Of a stretch of 30,904 bases of DNA, positions 7,278-14,734 are shown in pieces. The position numbers and the translations under genes are program-made. Under the pieces are notes generated by a model. The model was given only the letters and a program-made list of their open reading frames with translations, did no database searches and was not told the DNA's origin. Numbering within the stretch: position 1 is the first letter of the stretch; each line of letters begins with the position of its first letter. The DNA is taken from positions 1 to 30,904 of the forward strand of contig JAZDDW010000049.1 in NCBI GenBank assembly GCA_043809365.1. The letters run 5' to 3'. This DNA comes from CAJAUT01 sp043809365. GTDB lineage: Bacteria > Patescibacteriota > Microgenomatia > UBA1400 > UBA12108.

Positions 7278-7973
7278 ATGGCAAAGACGTTCCAAATAGC
7301 AATTGATGGGCCGGTAGCGGCGGGGAAGGGGACGACAGCCAAGATGGTGGCGCAGCGCCTGGGGTTTTTGTACGTGGATACGGGAGCGATGTATCGCGGA
7401 CTCACGTTATTTGCCAAACAGAGAGGTGTGGGGTGGGAGGATGAGGCGGCAATAACTCGGTTATTAAACACAGAAAAACCAAAAGTTGAACTGTCTCTAC
7501 CAGTAGGAACAGAAAAAGATGGTAGGTTGTGTACGGTCAAGTTAAATGGAGAAGACATATCGTGGCAGATCCGGACCGAAGAAATCTCTCGAGGGGTTTC
7601 TATAGTTACCCAGTACTCTGGAGTGAGGGATTATATTACGCCGATGGCGAGAGAGATAGCCAAAACCCAAAATGTAGTCATGGAGGGCAGAGACATCACC
7701 ACCGTAGTTTTGCCGGAGGCTGATTTAAAGATTTACATGGATGCTGAGGCACGAGAGCGAGCAACGCGGAGGCATAGGGAGCTTATGACAAGGGGTGAGG
7801 ACGTGAGCTTGGAAGCGGCATATCAACAATTAATTGAGCGGGACAAGAGAGACAGCGAACGCACGATTGCCCCACTTAGGAAAGCTGATAATGCGTGGAT
7901 TCTGGATACCACGGGCATGGCTATTGACCAGGTAGCCGATCTAATTGTCAAGAGAGTGGAGGGGATGAGATGA
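7278..7973 (+). CDS. cmk: Cytidylate kinase
   Basis: 231 residues. IAIDGPVAAGKGTTAKMVAQRLGFLYVDTGAMYRGLT is the P-loop plus the YxDTGAMYR motif of Cmk, and VVMEGRDITTVVLPEADLKIYMDA is the GRDIGTVVxPxAxLKxFxxA block, followed by RATRRHREL and an R-rich lid. It phosphorylates CMP and dCMP with ATP, supplying the CDP pool used by the reductases further on. The start fits the usual N-terminus exactly. The stop overlaps the next small gene by 4 nt. Confidence 0.95.
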   Translation: MAKTFQIAIDGPVAAGKGTTAKMVAQRLGFLYVDTGAMYRGLTLFAKQRGVGWEDEAAITRLLNTEKPKVELSLPVGTEKDGRLCTVKLNGEDISWQIRTEEISRGVSIVTQYSGVRDYITPMAREIAKTQNVVMEGRDITTVVLPEADLKIYMDAEARERATRRHRELMTRGEDVSLEAAYQQLIERDKRDSERTIAPLRKADNAWILDTTGMAIDQVADLIVKRVEGMR

Positions 7974-8203
7974 AAAGAAAAAATAATGAGGAAGAGATGG
8001 GGGAACCATCAGAAAAAGAACAAAAGAAAATAAAGCGTCAAGAAGCGGTAGAGAGAAGGAGAAATGCGAGGAAAAAAGATAAAATTGCCAGGTGGGGCGG
8101 GTTGATTTTACTCGGATTGGTAATGTTTACCGGATTTTTACTCTGGGTCTCGGGTGAGATGAAACAAGAGGTGGGGGGAACGAGCTCGGTCATTGTGAGG
8201 TAG
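7970..8203 (+). CDS. Small single-span membrane protein with charged N-terminus (unknown)
   Basis: 77 residues. The first 45 are extremely charged (Lys, Arg, Glu; likely helical or coiled coil), followed by one hydrophobic segment (WGGLILLGLVMFTGFLLWV, about 45-63) and a short tail; predicted topology is cytoplasmic N-terminus. The ATGA overlap with cmk supports it as a real, coupled gene. Its last 14 nt overlap the 3' end of the convergent PBP gene. I do not recognise a family; SecE or divisome-like small proteins look superficially similar but no motif supports that. Confidence 0.6.
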   Translation: MKRKNNEEEMGEPSEKEQKKIKRQEAVERRRNARKKDKIARWGGLILLGLVMFTGFLLWVSGEMKQEVGGTSSVIVR

Positions 8204-10394
8204 CGGCGGCAGTGTCGAGAATGCTGCCTGGCATGGGGGAGCAATCTATTTTGGGGGCGGTACCAGGAATAAAGTACTCATATCTAGGCGGGGGAGAACA
8301 GGAGACATTGACCCTAACGAGGGATTTTGGGGGTTGGAAACCAGTGTTGGGAAAGTCTTTTAAAAGATTCTTCATGGTGTGAGCCCAGATGGGTGATGCA
8401 CCAGTAATTCCTGAGGCAACGGAAGACATGGGGGTGTTGTCGTTATTTCCTACCCAGGTGGCCACTAAAACATCCTGAGTATAGCCGAAAGTCCAGTTGT
8501 CACGCAAAGAATTTGTAGTACCAGTTTTGACGGCTACCCCTGACCCCGGTAAGTTGAGGATAGAGTTGGTGCCAAAAGCGGGAGCGCGGGCAAAGGGATC
8601 CGATAAAATGGAGTTGATTTGAAAAACAATTGATGAGGGGAGGACCTCAATACTTTGAGGGTCTGACCTCGTAGGATGACCTACAAGGTCAGACCCTGTA
8701 GGGGGGTGAACGGAAAGAATGGGATTCACTGGAACTTTAATGCCACCATTGGCGAAGACGGAGTAGACAGAAGCGAGATCAAGCATGGTGATTTCACCAC
8801 CACCAAGGGTGAGTGAGAGACCAAAGCGAGAAGGGTCTTCCCAGGTAGTAATACCTAGTTGCTTGGCGAGATTAATCATGCTACCCAAACCATAAGTATT
8901 TAAGAGTTTGATGGCGGGAATATTATAAGAACTAGCTAGGGCAGTGCGCAGAGTCACGCGTCCGTGAAACTTACCATCATAGTTTTTGGGACAATAATTG
9001 GGTTGTCCGGCAACGACAAAACAAATCGGCGAGTCGTCTATGGGAGAGTTGGGAGTGGTGCCTCTTAAGAAAGCGAGAGCATAGGTGATGGGCTTGATAG
9101 AACTCCCCGGCTGGCGTGATTGTAGAACAAGATTGACTTGTCCATCGTGCTCTGTATCAAAAAAATCGCGAGAACCGACCATAGCAAGGATCTCCCCAGA
9201 ACGAGGCGAGAGGATCAAACCTGCTCCGTTTTGGACGTGTAGATGAGTAAGTCGAGCTAGTTCGGTGTTGATCTCTTGTTGGAGGATATTTTGATAGTTG
9301 AGATCAAGAGTGGTTGTAACAGAGAGACCCCCGCGAGCGACAGTGGCCTCACCATATTCTTTGACTAGTAAATCTTTGACATACATGACAAAGTGAGGGG
9401 CGCGAATCTCAATGTCTTGAGGATGGAAAACGAGGGGGGAAGAGAGAGCAGTCAACTTGTCATTTTCGGTAATTAAATTGGCCGCCACCATGGACTCAAG
9501 AACTTGTTGTTGACGGATTTTGCCGAGATAGGGTGTTGTCCCAAAGGGAGAGAGTAGAGTGGGGGCGATAGGGAGACCAGCTAACATCGCACCTTCGGCG
9601 AGGGTGAGATCGCTTGCGGATTTGCCAAAATATTCTCGACTAGCCTGTTCGATACCATAAGCAGTTCCACCATATCCAACTTGATTGAGGTACATCTGCA
9701 GGATTTGATCTTTGGAATACATAGATTCAGTGGCCAAAGCAAGGATAAGCTCTTTAATTTTGCGGGTGAAAGTTTTTTGTGGCGAAAGCAAAACATTCTT
9801 GACTAATTGTTGAGTAATGGTTGAACCACCCTGTGAGGAGCAATGACTGATGGTCGATGGACAATGGACGAGATTGTAGGATAGAGCACGAATGATACCT
9901 GTTACGGAGAATCCATGGTGAGAATAAAAATTTTTGTCTTCGGCGGCTAAGGTGGCGTCTATCACATGTTTGGGTAGAGAGGAGAGTTGAATGAGAGTGC
10001 GATTTTCATCTTTATAGATTTGATAAAGGAGAGTGCCATGACGGTCGTAAATCTTGGTAGTAAGGGAGGGGGGGGAATCGGTCAGAAGACGAGGTGAAGG
10101 GAGATCTTTGAAGATATACCAGTACGCAGAGAAACCAATGGCGATACAAACTAACATACCGAGAATAAAACTAATGTTGATTTTGGGTACCTTGGTTGTT
10201 GGGAGGATCTTGGGGAAGATGATCTTAGGAAGACGGAGCCTTGGCACTTTTATTGAGTGAAGTAATTTTGTGATCAATCGAAAGAGTGAGAAGCAGAATA
10301 AGACAAAAAATATGAACAAAAAATAGATTGGTTTACCGATTAATTCTAAGGATTGAAGGATAAGATTATTAGATTTTTTTGTCCGCTTTGCCAT
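8190..10394 (-). CDS. Class A penicillin-binding protein (PBP1A-like), two N-terminal membrane spans
   Basis: 734 residues. The GT51 domain shows AAEDKNFYSHHGF (catalytic Glu), GGSTITQQLVKNVLL and ILQMYLNQVGYG; the transpeptidase domain shows SRQPGSSIKP (SxxK nucleophile), SSYNIPA (SxN) and VKTGTTNSLRDNWTFGYT (KTGT). It polymerises and cross-links peptidoglycan outside the membrane. Unlike usual PBP1A it has two hydrophobic segments (about 18-42 and 73-93). The start is ATG 10394, 7 nt after a TACAAT box, rather than the upstream in-frame ATG at 10511 inside the GH18 gene. A 7-nt repeat (9842-9869) encodes HCPSTISHC directly before GGSTITQQ, and a palindromic element (8658-8697) encodes part of a C-terminal loop. 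Confidence 0.93.
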   Translation of the reverse strand: MAKRTKKSNNLILQSLELIGKPIYFLFIFFVLFCFSLFRLITKLLHSIKVPRLRLPKIIFPKILPTTKVPKINISFILGMLVCIAIGFSAYWYIFKDLPSPRLLTDSPPSLTTKIYDRHGTLLYQIYKDENRTLIQLSSLPKHVIDATLAAEDKNFYSHHGFSVTGIIRALSYNLVHCPSTISHCSSQGGSTITQQLVKNVLLSPQKTFTRKIKELILALATESMYSKDQILQMYLNQVGYGGTAYGIEQASREYFGKSASDLTLAEGAMLAGLPIAPTLLSPFGTTPYLGKIRQQQVLESMVAANLITENDKLTALSSPLVFHPQDIEIRAPHFVMYVKDLLVKEYGEATVARGGLSVTTTLDLNYQNILQQEINTELARLTHLHVQNGAGLILSPRSGEILAMVGSRDFFDTEHDGQVNLVLQSRQPGSSIKPITYALAFLRGTTPNSPIDDSPICFVVAGQPNYCPKNYDGKFHGRVTLRTALASSYNIPAIKLLNTYGLGSMINLAKQLGITTWEDPSRFGLSLTLGGGEITMLDLASVYSVFANGGIKVPVNPILSVHPPTGSDLVGHPTRSDPQSIEVLPSSIVFQINSILSDPFARAPAFGTNSILNLPGSGVAVKTGTTNSLRDNWTFGYTQDVLVATWVGNNDNTPMSSVASGITGASPIWAHTMKNLLKDFPNTGFQPPKSLVRVNVSCSPPPRYEYFIPGTAPKIDCSPMPGSILDTAAATSQ
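8658..8697. repeat. Palindromic (REP-like) element, copy A, in-frame in PBP gene
   Basis: Twelve-bp arms AGGGTCTGACCT and AGGTCAGACCCT, then one C/A mismatch, then GTAGG/CCTAC closing on an ATGA loop. It is followed by GTAGGGG..GTG. Arm logic, mismatch position and flank are the same as in copy B at 24899-24960. It is translated, in frame, as part of the loop GSDLVGHPTRSDPQ. A smaller hairpin (CCTCAA/TTGAGG, 8645-8660) abuts it. Confidence 0.85.
9842..9869 (-). repeat. 7-nt tandem repeat, GTCCATY family, 4 units, in-frame in PBP gene
   Basis: On the plus strand AATGACT, GATGGTC, GATGGAC, AATGGAC; on the coding strand GTCCATT, GTCCATC, GACCATC, AGTCATT. It encodes the extra residues before the GT51 motif GGSTITQQ. 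The same family lies at 11016-11043. Confidence 0.85.
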
Positions 10395-10401
10395 TGAGAG
10401 T

Positions 10402-10407
10402 ATTGTA
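10402..10407 (-). promoter_or_regulatory. -10 box (TACAAT) for the PBP gene
   Basis: TACAAT on the minus strand, ending 7 nt before ATG 10394, in the 50-bp gap after the GH18 stop. Confidence 0.5.
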
Positions 10408-10444
10408 ATCCAGGCGAGAAAGGGGGACAAGGTGCAATAAATGA

Positions 10445-11602
10445 TTAGGGATTGAGTGTTTTGATGGTAGGCCAGAGCCAGGTATTGTTTCCTTCGTAGC
10501 CGAGGGCCCAAATAGCAATACCGCCGAGTCCAGCCGATTTGACGAAGTCAAGTTTGAGACGAATAGAGACTTCATTTTCAAAGTAGATTTGCGAAACCTG
10601 TCCACTCTCGGTACTGACTCCATAGGGGGTGAGAGAGTTGCGATCCCAAACAAGTTCAAGGGTTTTGTTTTCGAGCATTTTTTGAATGCGCTCGAGTGAA
10701 GCGACAGACCCGCGGGTTTCGACCGGAGAGTAAACGGACGAATCTATGGTGTCCCACTCATAGCCATAGAAAGGAATACCCAGAAGAAGTTTGTCAGCCC
10801 TCACCATTTTGGTGATTTCGGCAATGTTTTTGATTATGTCGTGTTCAAAAAGAGTTCCAGAACCACGGAGGGGAGAGTTGGGACCGGAGGTATTACTACC
10901 AGGCATGGTGTAGTCGTAGGTCATGACGACAAAATAATCGGTGAGAGGAGCTAGAGCAGTAAGGTCCCAGATACGGGGGCGAACAGCGGAAGAAGGGTAG
11001 ATGGAAACAGTGAGCAATGGACAATGGTTGATGGTCGATGGACAAAGAGAACGCTTTAGCTCTTGGATAAAGAGGGTAAAGGAGTTGCGCAGAGAAGGGG
11101 AGATATCGCCAAGTGGCTCGTAGTCAATGTTGACTCCCTGTGCTCCACTTTCAGTGACAACGCCCTGGATAGTTTGGATGGTTTTTTGGCGACTTTGAGG
11201 AGTAGAGATGGAGTTAGCGAGAGCCGTTTGACTAACGGGCAGGAAAGTGAGAATGAGTGGCTTGGTACCTACGTCGACACTCCGGGCGAGGAGTCTCTTG
11301 TAGTTAGTGTAGCCGGGATCTTCTTCCCGACGATTGACTTGGGTGTAGAGAGAACCATCGCCGTTGAGATGGAGGTTGAAGTAAGCTAAATGAGTAATGG
11401 AGATGAGCGAGGCGGGGGTTAATTTTTTGAGATTCCAGTAGGGAGCGAAACCGAGAACCAGGTATTTGGTATTAGGTATTGGGTAGTAAGTATTGGGGAC
11501 AGGAGATAAGGGGGAAATAGGGAGGGGAGAAGGGGAGAGGAGGGTGGCGGCAAGAGCGAGGAGGGTCAAAATTCCCCCTAACCAATAGAATTTAGTTTTC
11601 AT
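10445..11602 (-). CDS. Secreted or membrane-anchored GH18-family glycosidase (YaaH/YdhD-like)
   Basis: 385 residues from ATG 11602. An N-terminal hydrophobic segment (about 6-24) acts as signal or anchor, followed by a Pro/Ser-rich linker partly encoded by a 7-nt repeat. The domain begins LVLGFAPYWNL; GVNIDYEPL holds the GH18 catalytic D-x-E (D160, E162), YFVVMTYDYT is the YDY-type substrate motif, and LLLGIPFYGYEW and GLGGIAIWALGYE match the barrel end. Relatives cleave beta-1,4 linkages in chitin-like or peptidoglycan glycans. Sitting between two PBPs it is probably a wall-remodelling enzyme (inference). Start overlaps the upstream PBP stop by 11 nt. A second 7-nt array (11016-11043) encodes LCPSTINHC in a loop. 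Confidence 0.88.
   Translation of the reverse strand: MKTKFYWLGGILTLLALAATLLSPSPLPISPLSPVPNTYYPIPNTKYLVLGFAPYWNLKKLTPASLISITHLAYFNLHLNGDGSLYTQVNRREEDPGYTNYKRLLARSVDVGTKPLILTFLPVSQTALANSISTPQSRQKTIQTIQGVVTESGAQGVNIDYEPLGDISPSLRNSFTLFIQELKRSLCPSTINHCPLLTVSIYPSSAVRPRIWDLTALAPLTDYFVVMTYDYTMPGSNTSGPNSPLRGSGTLFEHDIIKNIAEITKMVRADKLLLGIPFYGYEWDTIDSSVYSPVETRGSVASLERIQKMLENKTLELVWDRNSLTPYGVSTESGQVSQIYFENEVSIRLKLDFVKSAGLGGIAIWALGYEGNNTWLWPTIKTLNP
11016..11043 (-). repeat. 7-nt tandem repeat, GTCCATY family, 4 units, in-frame in GH18 gene
   Basis: Plus strand AATGGAC, AATGGTT, GATGGTC, GATGGAC; coding strand GTCCATC, GACCATC, AACCATT, GTCCATT. It encodes CPSTINHC, almost the same peptide (CPSTISHC) as in the neighbouring PBP. 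Confidence 0.9.
11461..11495 (+). repeat. 7-nt tandem repeat, GTATTAR family, 5 units, in-frame in GH18 gene
   Basis: GGTATTT, GGTATTA, GGTATTG, GGTAGTA, AGTATTG in 7-nt register. It encodes the PNTYYPIPNTKYL linker after the signal segment. Unit matches the intergenic array at 1322-1349. Confidence 0.85.
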
Positions 11603-13769
11603 TGTAGGGGATGGTAATGGCTTGTTCCTGATAACCTTCTGGATATACTTCACAGTCGATGCAATAGTCTTTGATAAATGGATCAGAGGCGACAGTTTGG
11701 ATACGCGGTTCAACGTCACCAAATTCACTTTCATTGTTGGGGGGATGGTGGGTGGTTTTGTTAACAAATAGCTCTCTTTGGGTGAGAGTAGAAACCGTGG
11801 GAATGGTCCCTGCAAGAAAATATTCGTAGCGAGTATCGCAGGGACTGTCGGGTGAAGGTAGGGTCCCAGAGTTAGTACAGATACTAGCCCCTTCGATTCC
11901 CTCCGGTTTAATGATTCCTTCCGGATTAATATCGCGGAGGGCATAGCGCATGATTTTTTGCCAGATGGGAGAAGCTCCAGTAACTCCGGAAGCAACGTAG
12001 CTCATAGGAGTATTATCGTTGTTGCCGACCCAAGTAGCGACGAGACGGGTGGGGGTATAACCAATCGTCCAGTTGTCGCGCAAGTTGTTGGTGGTACCAG
12101 TTTTGACGGAGACAGTTTTGCCGGGTACGTTTAAGACAGAATTGGTTCCAAAAGCACCTGCGCGGGCATTGTTATCCGAGAGAATATGAGAGATAAGAAA
12201 AGAAGTATCTTCCGAGAGGACTTTGTCTCCTTCTCGAATGGCATCAGCAGGCACGAATTCTTGGAGAACTTTACCACTAAAGTCTTCCACTTTGAGGATG
12301 GATTCTAAGGGAACTTTGATACCTTGATTAGCAAAGACCCCGAAGGCTGTAGCCATGTCAAGCATAGTAACTTCACCACCTCCGAGAGTAAGTGATAACC
12401 CGTAGTTTTGGGGGTTAGTCCAGGAAGAAATGCCCAATTTGGTAGCAAAAGTTATAAAATTACCAACACCGTTTAATGCTAAGATTTTCACGGCGGGGAT
12501 GTTGTATGAGTTGCCGAGAGCAAAACGAATTTGGGTAAGTCCCCTAAAGGTATTATCATAGTTTTTGGGACAATAATTGGGTTGTCCGATAGTCTCAAAG
12601 CAGATAGGAGTATCGAGGAGCATGGTAGAGGGGGTGATAATCCTGGTTTCTAAGCCGAGAGCATAGTTGAGGGGTTTGATTGAACTACCAGGCTGGCGTA
12701 GACTGGTAGCAATATTGACTTTGCCGTCGATGTCTGCACTAAAGTAATCCTTGGAGCCGACCATCGCGAGAATCTCACCAGTACTGGGATTGGTAACGAG
12801 GGCAGCACCATTGGTAATTTTTAACTTCTTGAGTTGCTGAAGTTCGGCAGAGAGACTGGCTTGGGCGGCATTTTGGAGATCTAGATCTAGACTAGTCGTG
12901 ACGCGCAAACCCCCAGAGCCTACAGTTTGAAGGCCATATTTGTCTTCTAGAATTTGTCTGACATACATAACAAAGTGGGGTGCGGAAATATCCGTACCCG
13001 GACTACAATAGGTAAGTGCAAAATTTTTGGTGGTTGTAGCTAATTCTTGGGTAATATATTTATCTGCGACCATACGATCGAGGACTTGGGCCTGACGTGA
13101 CTTGGCGGTGTCAGGGGAGAGGAAAGGGGAATAGCGAGAAGGGGCTTGAGGGAGACCAACAAGGAGAGTAGTCTCGGCAAGCGTTAAATCTTTGGCATCT
13201 TTGTCAAAAAAACGATGGGCGGCTGGTTCGATGCCGTATGCAGTGCCTCCGTAGGGGATGTGGTTAAGATACATTTCCAGGATTTGGTTTTTGCTGTACA
13301 AGATTTCGGTGGCAATCGTGAGAATGGCCTCTTTAATCTTCCTGCTGACAGTGCGTTCGGGAGTCAAGAGTGCAACCTTGACTAGTTGTTGGGTAATGGT
13401 GGAGCCCCCCTCCAGTCTCTGACCGGTTGCAGTTTTGTAAAGCGCACGAATGATGCCACCAGTGTCAAACCCGTGATGAGAGTAAAAATTTTTGTCTTCG
13501 ATGGCGATTGTGGCCTGTTTGACATAGGTGGGTAGGTCATCGAGTTTAATGGGGGTACGATTTTGATCGTCATAAATTTCGTAGAGGAGTTGTCCGTGGC
13601 GATCCAGAATTTTGGTTGAGATGGGGTAGAGATTGGGTTTACCTAGACGGGTCGGAGAGGGCAAATCTTTTAAGAACAAAAACAAGAGTACTAAGATGAT
13701 GAAGATGGGAATTGTAATCGAGAGAATAGTTTTTGGGGAGTAGGTGGTAAGAGAGCGTTTTTTGGACAT
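11592..13769 (-). CDS. Class A penicillin-binding protein (PBP1A-like)
   Basis: 725 residues. One membrane span (about 14-33). GT51: AIEDKNFYSHHGF, EGGSTITQQLVKVALL, EMYLNHIPYG. Transpeptidase: LRQPGSSIKP (SxxK), NSYNIPA (SxN), VKTGTTNNLRDNWTIGYT (KTGT). It is clearly paralogous to the 8190-10394 gene, sharing most motifs, but it lacks that gene's extra residues before GGSTITQQ and the palindrome-encoded loop, so it serves as an internal reference showing that those are insertions. It starts 6 nt after a minus-strand TATAAT box and is the first gene of the PBP-GH18 unit. The C-terminal tail has four cysteines (DYCIDC, CTNSG, PCD), possibly disulfide-forming. Confidence 0.94.
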   Translation of the reverse strand: MSKKRSLTTYSPKTILSITIPIFIILVLLFLFLKDLPSPTRLGKPNLYPISTKILDRHGQLLYEIYDDQNRTPIKLDDLPTYVKQATIAIEDKNFYSHHGFDTGGIIRALYKTATGQRLEGGSTITQQLVKVALLTPERTVSRKIKEAILTIATEILYSKNQILEMYLNHIPYGGTAYGIEPAAHRFFDKDAKDLTLAETTLLVGLPQAPSRYSPFLSPDTAKSRQAQVLDRMVADKYITQELATTTKNFALTYCSPGTDISAPHFVMYVRQILEDKYGLQTVGSGGLRVTTSLDLDLQNAAQASLSAELQQLKKLKITNGAALVTNPSTGEILAMVGSKDYFSADIDGKVNIATSLRQPGSSIKPLNYALGLETRIITPSTMLLDTPICFETIGQPNYCPKNYDNTFRGLTQIRFALGNSYNIPAVKILALNGVGNFITFATKLGISSWTNPQNYGLSLTLGGGEVTMLDMATAFGVFANQGIKVPLESILKVEDFSGKVLQEFVPADAIREGDKVLSEDTSFLISHILSDNNARAGAFGTNSVLNVPGKTVSVKTGTTNNLRDNWTIGYTPTRLVATWVGNNDNTPMSYVASGVTGASPIWQKIMRYALRDINPEGIIKPEGIEGASICTNSGTLPSPDSPCDTRYEYFLAGTIPTVSTLTQRELFVNKTTHHPPNNESEFGDVEPRIQTVASDPFIKDYCIDCEVYPEGYQEQAITIPYNEN

Positions 13770-13775
13770 GGGGTT

Positions 13776-13781
13776 ATTATA
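13776..13781 (-). promoter_or_regulatory. -10 box (TATAAT) for the PBP-GH18 unit
   Basis: Perfect TATAAT on the minus strand with 6 nt to ATG 13769. It faces the gmk -10 box across 5 bp. Confidence 0.6.
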
Positions 13782-13786
13782 GATGA

Positions 13787-13792
13787 TATACT
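13787..13792 (+). promoter_or_regulatory. -10 box (TATACT) for gmk
   Basis: TATACT with 10 nt to ATG 13803. The two divergent start codons are only 33 bp apart, so both mRNAs should be leaderless or nearly so. Confidence 0.55.
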
Positions 13793-13802
13793 GCCAAGTA
13801 TC

Positions 13803-14438
13803 ATGTCAGACCAAATTCCGGAAGATGTGACAATTGAGCTAGCAAGACAGGATGGGCGCGGAGTGTTGTTGGTATTGTCTGGACCTTCGGGGGTGGGTAA
13901 AGATACAATCATGCTCAAATTGCTTGAGAAATACCCAAAGATGGGGAAACTGGTTACGACCAATAGTCGTCCTAAGCGAGATGAGGAAAAGGAGGGGTTT
14001 GATTATCACTTTGTGAATCGCGAAGAGTTTGAGAAATTAATTGCGGAGGATGCGTTTTTTGAGTGGGTGGAGTATCGAGGGCACTACCGAGGTGGACAAA
14101 AAAAACATGTGCAAGAGGCGCTTGCTTCGGGCAAAGACGTGATTTGGCGGATTGATGTGCGCGGAGTGATGAATATTCGAGAAAAGGTGAAAGAGTTGTT
14201 CCCTCATTCTGTTTTTGTACTTTTGGCAGTAGATGATTTGGAGGTGTTAAAAAAGAGAATGGAAGAGAGAGCGTCAGAGACCAGGGAAGATTTTGACTGG
14301 AGTATAGATATGGCGGTGTGGGAGCAGAGACAGTGGAATCATTTTGATTACGTGGTGAGAAACGAGGATGGGAAACTGGATGTAGCGGTAGAGGCAGTGG
14401 CAAAAATAGTGGAAGTTACCAGGATGAAAGTGATTTGA
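13803..14438 (+). CDS. gmk: Guanylate kinase
   Basis: 211 residues. VLSGPSGVGKDTIMLKLLEKYP is the P-loop, TTNSRPKRDEEKEGFDYHFVNREEFEKLI is the GMP-binding block (usual TTRxPRxGExxGxDYxF, here TTNSRPKR), and RIDVRGVMNIREK matches the xDVxGxxxI strand, with an ERxxETREDFDW lid. It phosphorylates GMP and dGMP. An N-terminal extension of about 20 residues precedes the usual start, but the promoter spacing supports ATG 13803. The gene is alone on this strand and converges with the small gene ending at 14451. Confidence 0.93.
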   Translation: MSDQIPEDVTIELARQDGRGVLLVLSGPSGVGKDTIMLKLLEKYPKMGKLVTTNSRPKRDEEKEGFDYHFVNREEFEKLIAEDAFFEWVEYRGHYRGGQKKHVQEALASGKDVIWRIDVRGVMNIREKVKELFPHSVFVLLAVDDLEVLKKRMEERASETREDFDWSIDMAVWEQRQWNHFDYVVRNEDGKLDVAVEAVAKIVEVTRMKVI

Positions 14439-14450
14439 CGACGAGTAGGT

Positions 14451-14672
14451 CTATTCAGGAACTTGTATACCATTATTCTGTTCTGCTTCTATAGCTTGTG
14501 TCAAATCTAAATTGTGGAAACTGATCTTTTCTTCGGCGCGCTGGATACGTATTGGTGCCACATCTCTTCCATAAAGAAATAATTCTATTTGTTTCTCTCT
14601 GGACTCTTGGAAACTAGGATCATAGACAAATCCTTCGGGGTCTTGTATTGGATTTGATGGTTGTTCTGACAC
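14451..14672 (-). CDS. Small unknown acidic protein downstream of fic
   Basis: 73 residues from GTG 14672, chosen because AGGAGG (14683-14678) lies 5 nt upstream, the best Shine-Dalgarno in the window; the frame is open back to an ATG at 14723 but without such a site. The product (MSEQPSNPIQDPEGF...FLYGRDVAPIRIQRAEEKISFHNLDL) is acidic, with no membrane segment and no family that I recognise. It follows fic by 62 nt on the same strand and may be its partner, but class II Fic proteins carry their own inhibitory helix, so an antitoxin role is only a guess. Confidence 0.6.
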   Translation of the reverse strand: MSEQPSNPIQDPEGFVYDPSFQESREKQIELFLYGRDVAPIRIQRAEEKISFHNLDLTQAIEAEQNNGIQVPE

Positions 14673-14677
14673 ATTGA

Positions 14678-14683
14678 CCTCCT
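14678..14683 (-). promoter_or_regulatory. Strong Shine-Dalgarno (AGGAGG) deciding a GTG start
   Basis: Minus-strand AGGAGG, then TCAAT, then GTG at 14672. Notable because most other starts in the window lack any such site. Confidence 0.6.
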
Positions 14684-14734
14684 GATTGATGTGGTTATTT
14701 TCCCAGAGAGAGAGGAGTGTCAAGGGGGGTTTAC

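Noticed and set aside
10395..10511. N-terminal extension of the PBP frame into the GH18 gene
   Set aside because: It would precede a TACAAT box placed 7 nt before the Met at 10394 and encodes nothing PBP-like.
11603..11995. N-terminal extension of the GH18 frame
   Set aside because: It runs inside the upstream PBP gene in another frame; the Met at 11602 begins a proper signal-like segment and overlaps the PBP stop by 11 nt.
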